DNA from: Larix sibirica
Taxonomy: Eukaryota > Streptophyta > Pinopsida > Pinales > Pinaceae
DNA length: 22,810 nt
Reading direction: 5' to 3'
Assembly: GCA_004151065.3 (NCBI GenBank)
Contig: NWUY0300002758.1
Span: 58,635-81,444 of the forward strand
Shown in pieces: positions 8,431 through 18,498 of the stretch. Each line of letters begins with the position of its first letter. The stretch's first letter is position 1. The notes beneath the pieces were generated by a model, which saw only the letters and a list, made by a program, of their open reading frames with translations, was not told where the DNA came from and ran no database searches. The translations under genes were made by a program, and so were the position numbers.

Positions 8431-8775
8431 TGAACTTTCAACCATCCTTCTCGGCTTTGACGGTATTTCTCTGACCATCATACACCATATTTTGGCCATA
8501 TTGCCACAACCTCCTCAATAGAAGATGATAGGCATCCATCAGTATCACATCACACAACACACTATCGCAAATATCACTAATCTTAAATATTATCAAGCAT
8601 TTCTTTTTCATCGTGAAATAGTGTCCCTTTTACAACCATGACACCTGGTAGGCATTCAGATGTGGTTGGCACTTCAGACCCAACTTGTAGATGAATTCCG
8701 TCGAAACTATGTTCTCTGTGTTTCCTCCATTGATGATGGTCATACAACACCTATCCCGATTTTTCACCTTCGTTC
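8431..8775 (-). pseudogene. Element A aspartic protease (broken)
   Basis: The minus strand reads CCMTIINGGNTENIVS, LGLKCQPH, CDVILMDAYHLLL and LWQYGQNMVYDG. This follows the plant chromovirus protease pattern (IDGGS near the start, LLGRPWQ near the end). The catalytic Asp codon is now Asn (8729-8731), and GRP in the final block is altered to RRL. One stop replaces a Gln codon after VSWL. The enzyme would process the polyprotein; this copy should be inactive. Confidence 0.8.
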
Positions 8776-8955
8776 AGAAGATATAATTCTTTTGTGATGG
8801 TTCCTTCTCCTCTTGTTGAGCAGGTTCAAGGAGTCGTCAGGTTTTTGCCTCCTTCTGATGTAGTCTCTGCTGTACTCTCTCCTATGGTTTAACCAATCTT
8901 TTCTTCGGTTCCCTGACTTTTGGTCTCCTGCCAACTTGTAATGTGCAAGTTCTAT

Positions 8956-9000
8956 GGGAAGTCATATGCCTTGTTACCCAACTCTCGACATTTATAGCAT
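8956..9000 (-). other. CCHC zinc-knuckle relic in element A gag
   Basis: In the minus frame starting at 9000 the residues are CYKCRELGNKAYDF. This fits C-x2-C-x4-H-x4-C with His changed to Asn and the last Cys to Phe. The knuckle would bind RNA; this one has lost two ligands. Confidence 0.65.
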
Positions 9001-9438
9001 AATATTTTGGGTTGGTTTTCCTTCTTTCGTCCAAAAGTTCCTCTTTGACCAAAAGTCCCCCAACTTCTGGGATTTCACCACCTCGTAGGTACTCAAGTGT
9101 ATCATTTATGGTCATACCTTCATCTCTCCTTATCTCGTGATTTTTTCATCTGTTTGCTCCACTAGTCTGTCCTCTAGCGACAATGAACTTTTGGCTTAGA
9201 AAATTTGGCTTCCCTTTGCTTACAAAGGTATTCCTAGAGAAATTCCCCTCTACCTCGGGGGCTAGTTGGTAAGCCTCTCCAAATTTCCTGAACCTTGATA
9301 GGATCAACTCATCTTGGATGGCATACTTCAGACCATTCACATATCTCACGACTACCTCTTCCCATTTGTCAGTTTTCCCACCTAATAGACAATCGATATA
9401 ATTCTTTTTTGAATTCTTGAACAATCAACTCCTTCTAT

Positions 9439-9508
9439 CTCAGGTTCTGCAAATTCCTGAACAAGGAAATCATCTTAGGTTCTGCAAATTCCTGAACAAG
9501 GAAATCAT
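9439..9508. repeat. 35-bp direct duplication in element A gag
   Basis: Units 9439-9473 and 9474-9508 differ only at the second base (CTC versus CTT start). Length is not a multiple of three, so it breaks the gag frame just after the QNLR block. Both 11.2-kb copies carry it. Confidence 0.95.
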
Positions 9509-10158
9509 ATAGTCGATGGGAAGGACCTCATCCTTCAACTTGGAGACCATCCTGTCCCATGTCTTAATTTTCTCTTTTCCCTTCTTTACTCTATCAGCCT
9601 GTACATTGTCCCACCACAATGAGGCATGAAATTTCAACTTCAAACAAGGAACTTTCACCCTTTTGGAGTCTTCTATCTACTCCATATAAAAGTATTTTTC
9701 CATTTCTCTTACCCAATCTATCAACTCTTCAGGGTTTAGGATCCCTAAGTAGGTAGACACTTCCATTTTTTACCTACCCTTCATCTCAGACAATACTTTC
9801 AACAATTTGTCTCCTAGGTATTCTTCCTCTTCAGCCTCAGGAACATTTTCTTCATCCTCAACCTCAACATCACTATGGTCAAGGGTTTCAATTCCCAATC
9901 CACTCTTATGGGATTCCTTCACAATGACTAGTTCACTCTTCAAACATATCTTGGTCAATCATCACTCCTTCACTTCCACGTGGCCTTCATCCTCTACAAC
10001 AAACATTAATGCCCCTATGAGCCATTTTGTCCCTACTCAATCAACTGAATCACCACTTCCCAAGTGCAACTGGGTTACCATCTCCTACAACTCTACCAAA
10101 CCACAGTTGGAGTTTCCTTCACGTCCAATTACAACTGGATTCTCACGTAGGAAACTCC

Positions 10159-10170
10159 TACTCTATACCA
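10159..10170 (-). other. Primer binding site of element A (tRNA-iMet-like)
   Basis: The minus strand reads TGGTATAGAGTA three bases inside the 5' LTR. The usual plant initiator-Met site is TGGTATCAGAGC; here one C is missing. Its position next to the LTR confirms the LTR edge and the minus orientation. Confidence 0.75.
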
Positions 10171-10173
10171 ACT

Positions 10174-10979
10174 TGGCATAAACTTGGTTACTAAGTCCGG
10201 TTTTTCTGATCAAAACAAACAAAAAAGGCACAATCACTCAAGACAAGGACACACACACGAGATGCCGAGAATTATGGCCTTCTATCAAATTAGGAAATGA
10301 AATACAACGATTTGTATACATTGCATAGTCTATTCTATGTTCAGTCATTAAATCACTCGACTATTCTAGCCTTCCTCACTCAGACACTTAACGAACTTTC
10401 CCAGAAGTGAAACAACAACCTTATTTGGTCACAAACTGGTATTTATATATTTTCTCTGGCTCAAAATCCCACTCAATTATTCTCCTAGAAGCCTCTTGGT
10501 GCTTCCTAATACAACTCATCTATATTAAATACTCATTTTCCCTCTTCAACACATCTTGCAATATGGTGTTCTTTAACAATGACCATAACTATGCAATAAC
10601 TGCTCCAACTACCCCTTACTGCTCACGCTCTATGCTTTGTCCTTCACTTAGGGCGTGCTATGTCGTTGTCAGCTCAAGTTACGAATTTCTCTAGCTTTTG
10701 GGTTGGTCTACTTCCAAAACCCAACTACCTCACCCTTCGACACACTCCGACTATGTTCTAGCTCTCTCGATCGATCCCAATTGATCTCCGACCTAATTCC
10801 TTCCATTAACCAATATTTCGACTAATATCTACCCTCGACCACAATTGGTTGTTATCTCCACGACTACCTCTCATCAACCACTCATTCTGCACTTTTTTGT
10901 AGGTCGTCGACCATCCTCCAAATGACTTCAGTTGTCCTATCCTCGACTAGTCATGTTGGGACATGATGCCCCTACATCA
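10174..10979 (-). repeat. Element A 5' LTR
   Basis: Partner of 4639-5444, same length. Ends are TGGCATAAAC (left) and CTACATCA (right) on plus, so the sense strand begins TGATGTAGGGGC. It holds the TATA box that would drive the element. Plus-strand frames inside it (10407-10694) are spurious. Confidence 0.9.
10440..10449 (-). promoter_or_regulatory. TATA box in 5' LTR of element A
   Basis: The minus strand reads TATATAAATA. The aligned 3' LTR keeps TATAAATA. Its place about 530 bp from the LTR start leaves room for R and U5 before the primer site. Confidence 0.55.
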
Positions 10980-10984
10980 TCCAT
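10980..10984. repeat. Target-site duplication of element A, right copy
   Basis: TCCAT matches GCCAT at 4634-4638 with one mismatch. It directly follows the CA end of the LTR. Confidence 0.7.
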
Positions 10985-11023
10985 GGTTGCTTAAGGGTAG
11001 GGGTGTTGGGTCCACACATAGAT

Positions 11024-11205
11024 ATGTATATCAAAATGATTGGCTTGAAACAAGTATTTTGTTGAGATAAGTCACATATAAGGGTTTCTGGGACCACCAA
11101 AAAAGGGTTGATAATGATATATCAGAATGATTATCACGATGTAAGGATTATTTTAAGATGGGTCTCAAATAAGCGTTCTAGGGACCCCCTATACCCTTTT
11201 TTTTA
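11024..11205. repeat. 91-bp tandem repeat, two units
   Basis: ATATCAAAATGATT (11028) and ATATCAGAATGATT (11119), then CACATATAAGG/CTCAAATAAGC and GGGACCACC/GGGACCCCC, lie 91 bp apart at both ends. The units have diverged by many substitutions, so the duplication is old. Confidence 0.75.
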
Positions 11206-11240
11206 AAGTCCGGTGGGACTCTTTCTCCTAGTTGAATATT

Positions 11241-11255
11241 GCTGCACTGATAGAA
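11241..11255 (-). other. Possible primer binding site of element B
   Basis: The minus strand reads TTCTATCAGTGCAGC, which shares TATCAG and GCAG-like ends with initiator-Met sites (TGGTATCAGAGC) but has lost the leading TGG. If right, the 5' LTR of B begins just right of about 11258. Confidence 0.35.
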
Positions 11256-11258
11256 TTC

Positions 11259-11644
11259 CCAAATTCCTACTAGATTCAAAGATGTATGAATTTCTCATGG
11301 CTTCTCTTAGAGGATCTTATCACTACATGATTGATCTGAAAAAATAAATAAATTTCACAAATATGTTGTATAGATAAGTATTTCCATATTTTCTAGGGTT
11401 ATGAAGTTAAGGTATGTTGTAACATCCCTACTAAGCAAAGTTGCTCAAATTCACCCAACTTCGAACCTAGGAATGTTATACACAAATTGCTCCAAAAGCT
11501 TCCAAATGTTTTCGAATTGTGCAAGGAGGGACTTTGGAGTACATATGAAACTATAATACAACCTGTATACACCCAAACATTTGCTATAAACATTCATGGT
11601 CTGCAATTTTCAAGGAGGGAAGAATTGGAACAAAACTAGTCAAT
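11259..11644. other. Non-coding stretch, possible remains of element B 5' LTR
   Basis: No coding content is convincing; the 64-codon minus frame at 11593-11399 has no recognisable domain. TGTAACATCCC at 11418 (GGGATGTTACA on minus) looks like the terminal inverted word of many plant LTRs. An A-rich AATAAATAAAT run lies near 11343-11352. Neither end of a B LTR could be matched to a partner. Confidence 0.4.
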
Positions 11645-11645
11645 N
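11645..11645. other. Undetermined base at joint between the two 11.2-kb copies
   Basis: A single N lies between the end of copy 1 (ACTAGTCAAT) and the start of copy 2 (TGAGCAGAG). It is the exact counterpart of position 437. Confidence 0.95.
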
Positions 11646-11907
11646 TGAGCAGAGATGGAGGGGCCTTAAAATCCTCTGCGGAATAATTTGTCCTAGGTCA
11701 GTGTTTTTATCTTGGCTAACAACCGGATAAAAGATGAGATTTAAGGCCACACGGGATTCTAGATCTGTGATCAAATCCTAGGTTTCTCCAGTTCATGGTG
11801 TTTTAATTTACCAATGAGAACATATATATATCATGAGAGTTGTATTAATTTACCTTAAAATCAAAAATTTCGAGTATGAATTATATAAAAACTATGATTT
11901 AACTTAT

Positions 11908-11954
11908 TTAATATTTTTTTAAATATTTAAAATTAATATTTTTTCAAATATTGA
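11908..11954. repeat. AT-rich 25-bp duplication, copy 2
   Basis: Same as 700-746. Confidence 0.6.
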
Positions 11955-11960
11955 TTGGCC

Positions 11961-12031
11961 GGAGGAGGTGACGTAGTTCTCGATTCGCTTCCCAAAATGG
12001 GGCTGCGAGCTGACGTCACCTCTGCACCTCC
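11961..12031. promoter_or_regulatory. TGACGTCA palindrome, copy 2
   Basis: Identical to 753-823; TGACGTCA is at 12011-12018. The nearby substitution at 12060 lies outside the palindrome. Confidence 0.45.
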
Positions 12032-12085
12032 CCAAACTCTCATAGCAACAACCATCAATGATAACAACAATAACAATAATGCCAA

Positions 12086-12198
12086 AGTCCATAATCACAT
12101 TAAAAGATAAAAGATCATAAGTCCACAATCACATTTAACAAATAAAAGATCATAATTCCATAGTCACATTAACAAATCTTTAAGATGATAAGTCTAGG
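12086..12198. repeat. Three ~35-bp tandem units, copy 2
   Basis: Same as 878-990. Confidence 0.7.
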
Positions 12199-12217
12199 AC
12201 TTAACAACCAAGGTATT

Positions 12218-12359
12218 GCATCCAATTTTTCAATCATAGAGCTGCCTAATGGTGAAGGCAAATGGGTTTCCATATTGCATTAGGTCTACCCCAAAGCCAT
12301 TACCAAAGGCATCACATTCTAAGAAGAATGTCTTAGTAAAATTGTGCATGGTTAACTAA
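12218..12359 (-). pseudogene. Element B RNase H start, copy 2
   Basis: Same ECDA block and same truncation as 1010-1151. Confidence 0.75.
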
Positions 12360-13308
12360 TGTAGAGGCATCGGATCTGTGGAAAAATATTGCATATAATA
12401 TGACTGGTATTTGGTTGGGAGGAGTCGACATCCTTCCAAGCAAAAGAAGGAGAAGTTGTTCCTAGAAATTCAAAGTTGAGGCAGGAAGACAAGTCTGTGG
12501 ACTGGTCGAATCGAAGGTGAAGTCAATGGAAAGAAGGTCGACGACGGCATGGTCAGCAACCATACCTTGAGAATCAGCTGAAGGTAAATCAAATAACAAT
12601 ATGGAGAGAATTCATGATTGACAGTGATGCATAATAGAGAGAAGTCAAAGGGATTTGCCGATGGAGGAAGGTGTTGGCAAGGACTGGCCGGATTTCGAAT
12701 AATACATGAAGTAAAAGAAGGATTTCAGACAACATTCCATGACCAATAGGGATGACTGGAGTGTCGCACTAAGCAACCAAAGGAAGTCGAGATCGTGACC
12801 AAATGAAGGAGCCAAAGTGCAGGAAGCGAGATAGCATCATAGAGGTAGTTGTGTAGTTAATGCAGAAGTAATGGCAATAGGTGGACATGCTAGGAGGCAC
12901 AACGCCCCAAGGATGTTACATGTGAAGGATTGAATGGCAAGTGTACCCAATGAGTTGGAGTAGATAAAATCCCAGAGGATTCTAGAAGAAGCAGAAGCAA
13001 GAATTTGAGGCGGTGAAAATGAAAGTATAAGTTCCGCGGAAGTGAAACAAAAGATAGTTTTCAGCCTTTGGGAAAATATTCTGAAGAAAAATAGAACATA
13101 AGTTGACTGTTAAGAAACGAGGTATTTGAACCTTCACATTATATAAGCCACTATTGTAATTTATTCTGAAGAAAGTAATAAAAGGAATTTTCTCTAATGT
13201 CAGTGTGTAATTTTGTGTATGTGTTCGTCTGCTTTCCTTGTACACTATGGTATGTGGCTTGTTGCAGTGAGTCACCTGTAGCCGAGAGATAAGATTTCCT
13301 CACTACCA
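12360..13308 (+). mobile_element. Insert C solo LTR, copy 2
   Basis: Same TG...CA ends, TATATAAG (13140-13147) and AATAAA (13177-13182) as in copy 1. The minus-strand 97-codon frame inside it (13275-12982) has no recognisable domain. Confidence 0.65.
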
Positions 13309-14215
13309 CAACATAGGTGTAGTGCATATTGCTTCCTTTAGGTCCATGAAGGATTTCTCCACTACCTCATTCTAGGTGAAATAATTCCTTTTAAGAAATT
13401 TTGTAAGAGGAGCTACAATCTTCCCATAGTTCGACATAAATTTATGGTAATAGATAGTAAGTCTGAGGAACTCTATCGAGCTCTTAATAATTTTGGGACA
13501 AGGTTAGGGATACAAATTTCTTAGGATCCACCCATACACCATCTTGACTAACAATATGACAAGCATTCAACCTCTACCATCCCAAAAGAACATTTGGAGC
13601 ATTTCACAAATAATTAATGATCTTATAATAATTTCAAGATACAAGAAATATGATGGTTGTGGATTTCCTAGGTGGGGTTGTAGACCAAAATATAATCAAA
13701 AGAAAACTATGACAAAATGGTGGAGGAAATGGTGGAATATCTTATTCATGAGGCTCTAAAAAGTGAAAGGAGCAATGCGGAGGCCAAAGGGGATGACTAA
13801 AAATTCATATTGACCTTCATGAGTGTGGAAGATCATCTTGGGTATATCCACCTCTTTCACCAAGAATGGGGAATTTATCTTTGATGGTTCATTTGTTGAG
13901 AGCCTAGAAATTGGGACACATGCCTCAAGTGCCTTTCTTTTGAGGACCATGAAAATCAACGAAGAATAAGGGCTTGTGCTTGGACAATGACACCAACCTC
14001 CAATAATTCCTAAATGATATTCTAATTTTCATTCTTTTGTGAAAAGGAGTGGAAATAAGGGAGAACATTGGGGTTTGACTATTAGGGATTAAATGAATAC
14101 CATGGTCATATTCCCCACGAGAGGGAGGTAAACCTTTGGGTTCCTGAAAAACTTGTTGATACTGGGTGAGAACTTGTTTCAATTTAGGATGAATATATGA
14201 AGAGGGGATTTCCAT
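13309..14215 (-). pseudogene. Element B reverse transcriptase, copy 2
   Basis: Same broken domain as 2101-3007, including the DY in place of the YxDD acids. No amino-acid difference was seen in the open parts. Confidence 0.85.
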
Positions 14216-14302
14216 GACTTGGATTGAATTGAACTAAGTAATGAAACCTAAGTGGCCAATCTCTTTAATAGTTTTTCCATAGAATGGGATGAGGTAATTT
14301 CA

Positions 14303-14658
14303 GGAGACCTAGGTGTAATCCTATTGAGTGATGTGTGTGCATGGCCTAATTTAAGATGAGAGAGGACCTAGAAGTCCATAGAGACAGGTCTCAGAGTTTG
14401 AAGCCACTCGACTCCCAAAACTATATCACAACCACCCATGTTAATAGAAAACATATGTGTTTTGATATGGTAGTTACCCAATTGGAGTTTTACATTCTCA
14501 CAATGACCACCAAATTTCATCGTACCTCCATGGGCTATAATAATTTGGAATTTTCAGATGGGGTGGATATAGAAATGGGTTTCTTCATCCACTCGTCGAT
14601 GAATGAAATTATGGGTGCTTCCACCATCAAGTAACACGATGAGCATTTTGTGCATGAT
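14303..14658 (-). pseudogene. Element B aspartic protease, copy 2
   Basis: Same DGGST block (14614-14628) and stops as copy 1. Confidence 0.85.
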
Positions 14659-14672
14659 GTAGCCAATCAATT

Positions 14673-15846
14673 TCAATGTCTGAGGTGTGCAAAATCATAA
14701 TAAGCCATGGAGTAAAATTTGGTGTTTCTCCTCGGAAGATGGCATATGAAGAGGATCTTCGAGGGAAGGAATAATATCATCCACGTTTGGATTAGGAAGA
14801 GTTTCCATGGTGTTTTCCTCCGAGGGATCATGTGGGCGACCTTAATATGAAATAAAGTTTTTTCTTTGCATTTATGTTCTCTGAAATATTTTCCATCACA
14901 ATTATAGTAGATGCCTAGGCACTGACGTTCATCCATGGCATATGAGGTCAACTTGTGCATTCGTAAAGGTGGTGTGGTAGAATTACTAGAAGTAGGATCC
15001 ATGGGAGATCTTTTGTGGGTGGGAAAGGAGGGGTGTTTGGGTTGGGCATTGATCACCAATTCATCTTCTCGAGCTTGATCACATGCTTCCAAACAAGTGG
15101 AGGGATACTGCATAAGGACATGGGCATAAATTGCATCTTTAATACCAATGATTAAACTTTCCTGGAAAATGAATGAGAGAGTCCTTCTATGCAGATGTCC
15201 AATTGCTCAAATGTTGTGATATATTCCCAAAAAATTCCAATTTAGCGCAATTTTTTAAACCTATCCAAGTAGTGAGTGCCATGATCAAAATGGTAATGAA
15301 GGATCTTTGCAAACTGGCTCTAAGGGAAATAATGATGGTAATATTTTTGGTACCCTTGCCACCATTTCTATAATTTAGAATCTAGATACAATACCCCAAA
15401 TTTCAACTTCTAAATATCATTTATAATTCCATGAAGAGAAAAATAATGTTCCATGACGTGGGTAACCCAACCCAATAGATCAGAGCCATCAAATTTGCCA
15501 ATGTAAATCTTTGGGAACCAATGCCACACAGATTTATCCTTAGAGGAGTGAGGTTGTGTGTCTGGGAACAGAGTGTGAGTGCTTAATTATTCATTTGCAA
15601 AGGATTCATAGGTGGGATCCTCATGTTTTAGAATATATCCAACATGTTGAGCAATAGCATCCATCATTATCTTATCATGCACCTTTTCATCATTACGACT
15701 GTCCACTATATTCTTTAAGGATTGAAATAGGGCCTAGCATGGTGTCCTTTTTGGGGGGATAGAGTTGGGTTGGTTGCCTTCATGTCACCTTGGTTTCTCT
15801 AATTTCCATGGTTTCCCTAGTTCCTTTGGTTGTGGGTGTGTGCCAT
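14673..15846 (-). pseudogene. Element B gag, copy 2
   Basis: Same gag blocks, zinc-knuckle relic (14867-14907) and putative start codon (15844-15846) as copy 1. Confidence 0.8.
15842..15846. repeat. Target-site duplication of element A, left, copy 2
   Basis: GCCAT, with TCCAT at 22188-22192 as partner. Confidence 0.7.
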
Positions 15847-16652
15847 TGGTGCAAACCCAATCATTGAGGCCAGTTTTGGTGATCTAAGCAAACAACACAA
15901 GCATAATCACTCAAGACAAGGACACACACATGAGATGCCAAAAATTATGGCCTTCTATCAAATTAGGAAATCAAATACAATGATTTGTATACAATGCAGA
16001 GTCTATGCTTTGTTCATTCGTTAACTCAGTTGGTTGTTCTTTCCTTCCTCACTCAAGCACTTAATGAACTTTCCCAGAAGTGCAACAATAACCTTATATG
16101 GTCTTGAACTGGTATTTATACTATATTATCTGGATCAAATCTCGCTCAATTATCCTACTAGAAGCCTCTTGGTGGTTCTTGATACAACTCATTTGTATTA
16201 AATACTCATCTTCCCTCTTCAACACATCCTGCCATCTAGTGTTCTTCAACAATTTCCATAACCGTGCAATAACTAATCCAAATACTCCTTACTGATCGCT
16301 CTGTGTGCTTTGTCCTGCTCACAGGCCATGATCTATCATCTTCAGCTCAAGTCCCGACTTCCCCTATCTTTCGGGATGGTCTACTTCCAAACCCCAACTA
16401 CCTCACTTGTTAGCACACTTTGACTATGTTCTAGCTCCGTCGATTGATCCCCGTCGATCTTCGATCTACTTCCTTCTGTCGACCAATATTTCAACTGATC
16501 TCTACACTCGAACACAACTGGTCAGTACCTCCATGAATACCTCTCATATACCACTCATTTCATTCTTATCTGGAGTTCGTTGACCATCCTCTAGATGATT
16601 CCAGTTGTCCTATCCTCGACTGGTCATCTTGGGCTCCAAGGCCCATGCATCA
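15847..16652 (-). repeat. Element A 3' LTR, copy 2
   Basis: Same as 4639-5444; TATA-like box at 16113-16120. Confidence 0.9.
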
Positions 16653-16687
16653 GTCTTCTCGGGTTAGAAATAACTACGCCCATGATT

Positions 16688-16838
16688 CTTCTATTCCTCA
16701 ATACGCCCCTCTAAAATCCATGTTGCATCTTCCAGAATTCTATCTTTCTAGTGGACCAAATACTCCTTCTGATTCTGGATTCTCATACTTCTGAATTCTT
16801 TCTTGCCAAGTACTTCAATAAATTATTCCATCAACTGC
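16688..16838 (-). pseudogene. Element A chromodomain-like C-terminus, copy 2
   Basis: Same EYLVH-stop-KDRILEDATW block as copy 1. Confidence 0.65.
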
Positions 16839-16897
16839 TATGGAATATGCTCTTTCCAGTATGTGGTTGTTTCACCTCCACTCGTCAACCCTTCTCC

Positions 16898-17933
16898 ATA
16901 CCTATACAAGTCAACGGAATTGAATGTCACCAATATATCTAGTCAATCTGGTAGCTCCAATACATAAGCATTATCATAAATATTTTTAAATATTTTGCAT
17001 GGTCCAACCTTTTTCAGCTTCAACTTGTTATATGTTCCCCTCGGGAACCTTTCTTTCCTAAGGTGTGCATACACCAAATCACCTTCTGCAAAGGATTACA
17101 ATCATCTGTTCTGGTCATATTGTAACTTATAAGCAACATTTCTCTTCTCTATCATTCACCTCACCTTATCATGTACTTCTTTCATATGGTCAGCGAACGC
17201 CACTACGTCTACACTCTGTTGTGTTCCTGTCGACAAATTCACTAAGTCGGCTACTCCATGCATACTTATTCCCTGAACTATCTAGAATGGATTCATTCCA
17301 ATCGACCTGTTCACAGAGTTGTTGTATGCAAACTCTGTCTGTGCTAACACATTCTCCCACTACTTCGATTGGTCAGTGGTCAAACATCTCAACAAGTTTC
17401 CCAAAATCCTGTTTACGATTTCAGTCTTCCCATCAATCTACAGATGGTATGCATAAAGGAACTGCAACTTGGTATCCAAAATTTTCCACATGGTTCTCTA
17501 GAAATGACCCATGAACTTCGTATCTCTATCCAAAGTGATACTCTTTGGCAGTCCATGCAATCTCACGACTTCCCTGGACAAAAAAACAACAATCCTAGTG
17601 GAATCACTTGTCTTCTTACAAGGAATAATGTGTGCCATCTTCGAAAATATTTCGACTACCACAAATATGGAGTCATTACCCTATTGTGTCTTCAACATCC
17701 CTCACGCAAAATCCATGTTGATATCTTCCCACATAATGATTGACACTGGAAATGGTGCATGCAGTCTCATATTCTGTCTTCTTCCTTTGGCGCATTGGAA
17801 TATGCAACAATGCTATATCCACTTCTTCACATCTGTCTCCACTCTTGGCCAATAATACTTCTCCTTGACCAACACCTTGGTCTTGTCGATGCCAAAGTGT
17901 CCTCCTAGTCCACCACTATGAAATTTTCTTATT
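16898..17933 (-). pseudogene. Element A integrase, copy 2
   Basis: Same zinc domain, acid triad (codons 17711-17713, 17528-17530, 17420-17422) and stop codons as copy 1. Confidence 0.9.
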
Positions 17934-18137
17934 AAATTTTCTCTAATTGATTCCATGGGTATTCATAACTGATGTTCCCTGAACAAATACCCTTCCTAGA
18001 TGAAATATTCTAAGTATGGAGTTCAATCAACACTCCATGGCTCCTTCTATGCCTCCCATGCCTTAGCAAAATATTCATCGACCTCATTGTTGGCCTTTAT
18101 CAACTCTAATCCCGTCGACTAAATGGTCATTTTTCCT

Positions 18138-18498
18138 AACCATGCAACCCTTTGAATCAATGCATTGGTGACTTTATTGGACTTCCTCGACTTATGCTTC
18201 TTTGTAATAACTCGACCCATTCCATATGCCTCTGATTCAATTTGTACCAAGTATTCAGATACCTTAGAGCCCGGTGGTCAGTGAACAAAACAAATTCCTT
18301 GGGAAGTGAATAATGCCTCCACTTCTTCAATGCCTATACAATGGCATAAAACTCTTGGTCATAGACCAAGTATTTCTACTTAGTTTCGTCCAACATTTCG
18401 CTGAAGAATGCAATTGGTTGGGATTCATGGCTCAACATTGCTCTAATTGCTAATCCATTTGCATCACAATCGACCTGAAATATTTTGTCGAAGTCTCG
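18138..18498 (-). pseudogene. Element A RNase H, copy 2
   Basis: Same DCDANG and TDH blocks and same stops as 6930-7290. Confidence 0.85.

Larger units (their letters stand above)
8882..10025 (-). pseudogene. Element A gag (broken)
   Basis: From the right: an acidic stretch (EVEDEENVPEAEEEE) at 9958-9770; a decayed link with NPEELIDWV and MEKYF; LKLKFHASLWWDNVQADR at 9658-9600 and SLFRNLQNLR, which are the Retrotrans_gag core; YVNGLKYAIQDEL at about 9345-9300; then a basic tail with a CCHC relic (8956-9000). Three or more frame changes separate these blocks. A 35-bp direct duplication (9439-9508) falls just after QNLR and shifts the frame. The plus-strand Ser-rich frame at 9807-10181 is the antisense of the acidic stretch. 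Confidence 0.85.
4639..10979 (-). mobile_element. Element A: full-length chromovirus-like Ty3/gypsy element
   Basis: A 6,341-bp LTR retrotransposon read on the minus strand. It has two 806-bp LTRs, a primer binding site inside the 5' LTR (right side), gag, protease, RT, RNase H, integrase and a C-terminal chromodomain-like segment. RT before integrase marks Ty3/gypsy; the chromodomain marks the chromovirus branch. The protease-RT style resembles plant Galadriel/Reina-type elements, but that sub-lineage is a guess. Many transitions (TGG to TAG, CAG to TAG) fit long-term cytosine deamination. The element sits in the gag start region of element B. It is defective in every enzyme checked except for the integrase acid triad. 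Confidence 0.93.
1010..11258 (-). mobile_element. Element B: old truncated Ty3/gypsy retrotransposon, interrupted
   Basis: On the minus strand, right to left, this span holds a leader (about 10985-11258), gag, protease, reverse transcriptase and the start of RNase H in the order typical of Ty3/gypsy pol. It is split by element A (4639-10979) and by insert C (1152-2100). Removing both brings matching pol and gag sequence together in register. RNase H homology stops near 1010, and no integrase is seen, so the 3' part is missing. The 5' LTR, if kept, would lie right of about 11258 and is not delimited. All coding parts carry stops or frameshifts. Confidence 0.8.
10985..11258 (-). mobile_element. 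Element B leader (5' untranslated) with repeats
   Basis: With element A removed, this sequence is continuous with the gag start of element B. It carries a 91-bp tandem repeat (11024-11205) and, at its right end, a primer-site-like TATCAGTGCAGC on the minus strand (11241-11252). It shows no open frame. The assignment depends on the empty-site reading and on that weak primer site. Confidence 0.5.
438..11645. repeat. 11,208-bp direct tandem unit, copy 1
   Basis: The sequence from 438 reappears from 11646 with a constant offset of 11,208. Every reading frame and landmark checked keeps this offset, so no indel is evident. I found three substitutions: A852 versus G12060, A9998 versus C21206, and C11490 versus T22698; others could have escaped a reading by eye. 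The unit holds element B, the solo LTR C and element A. Both joints carry a single N, so the order of copies may come from assembly. Confidence 0.97.

Noticed and set aside
9807-10181. Ser/Thr-rich 124-codon plus-strand frame
   Set aside because: The Ser-rich run is the antisense of the acidic gag stretch (GAA/GAG codons read backwards).
11004-11020. TGTTGGGTCCACAC as the start of a separate copia-type LTR
   Set aside because: No partner end, primer site or second LTR was found, and the place fits the leader of element B.
11418-11428. TGTAACATCCC as a defined LTR terminus
   Set aside because: The word is typical of LTR ends, but no matching opposite end or adjacent primer site is visible, so it is only noted inside the non-coding stretch.
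438-11645. Unit as an extrachromosomal circle or plasmid
   Set aside because: A circular molecule would give the same head-to-tail reading, but the left unique flank, the Ns at both joints and the absence of any replication feature make an assembly join or linear duplication simpler.
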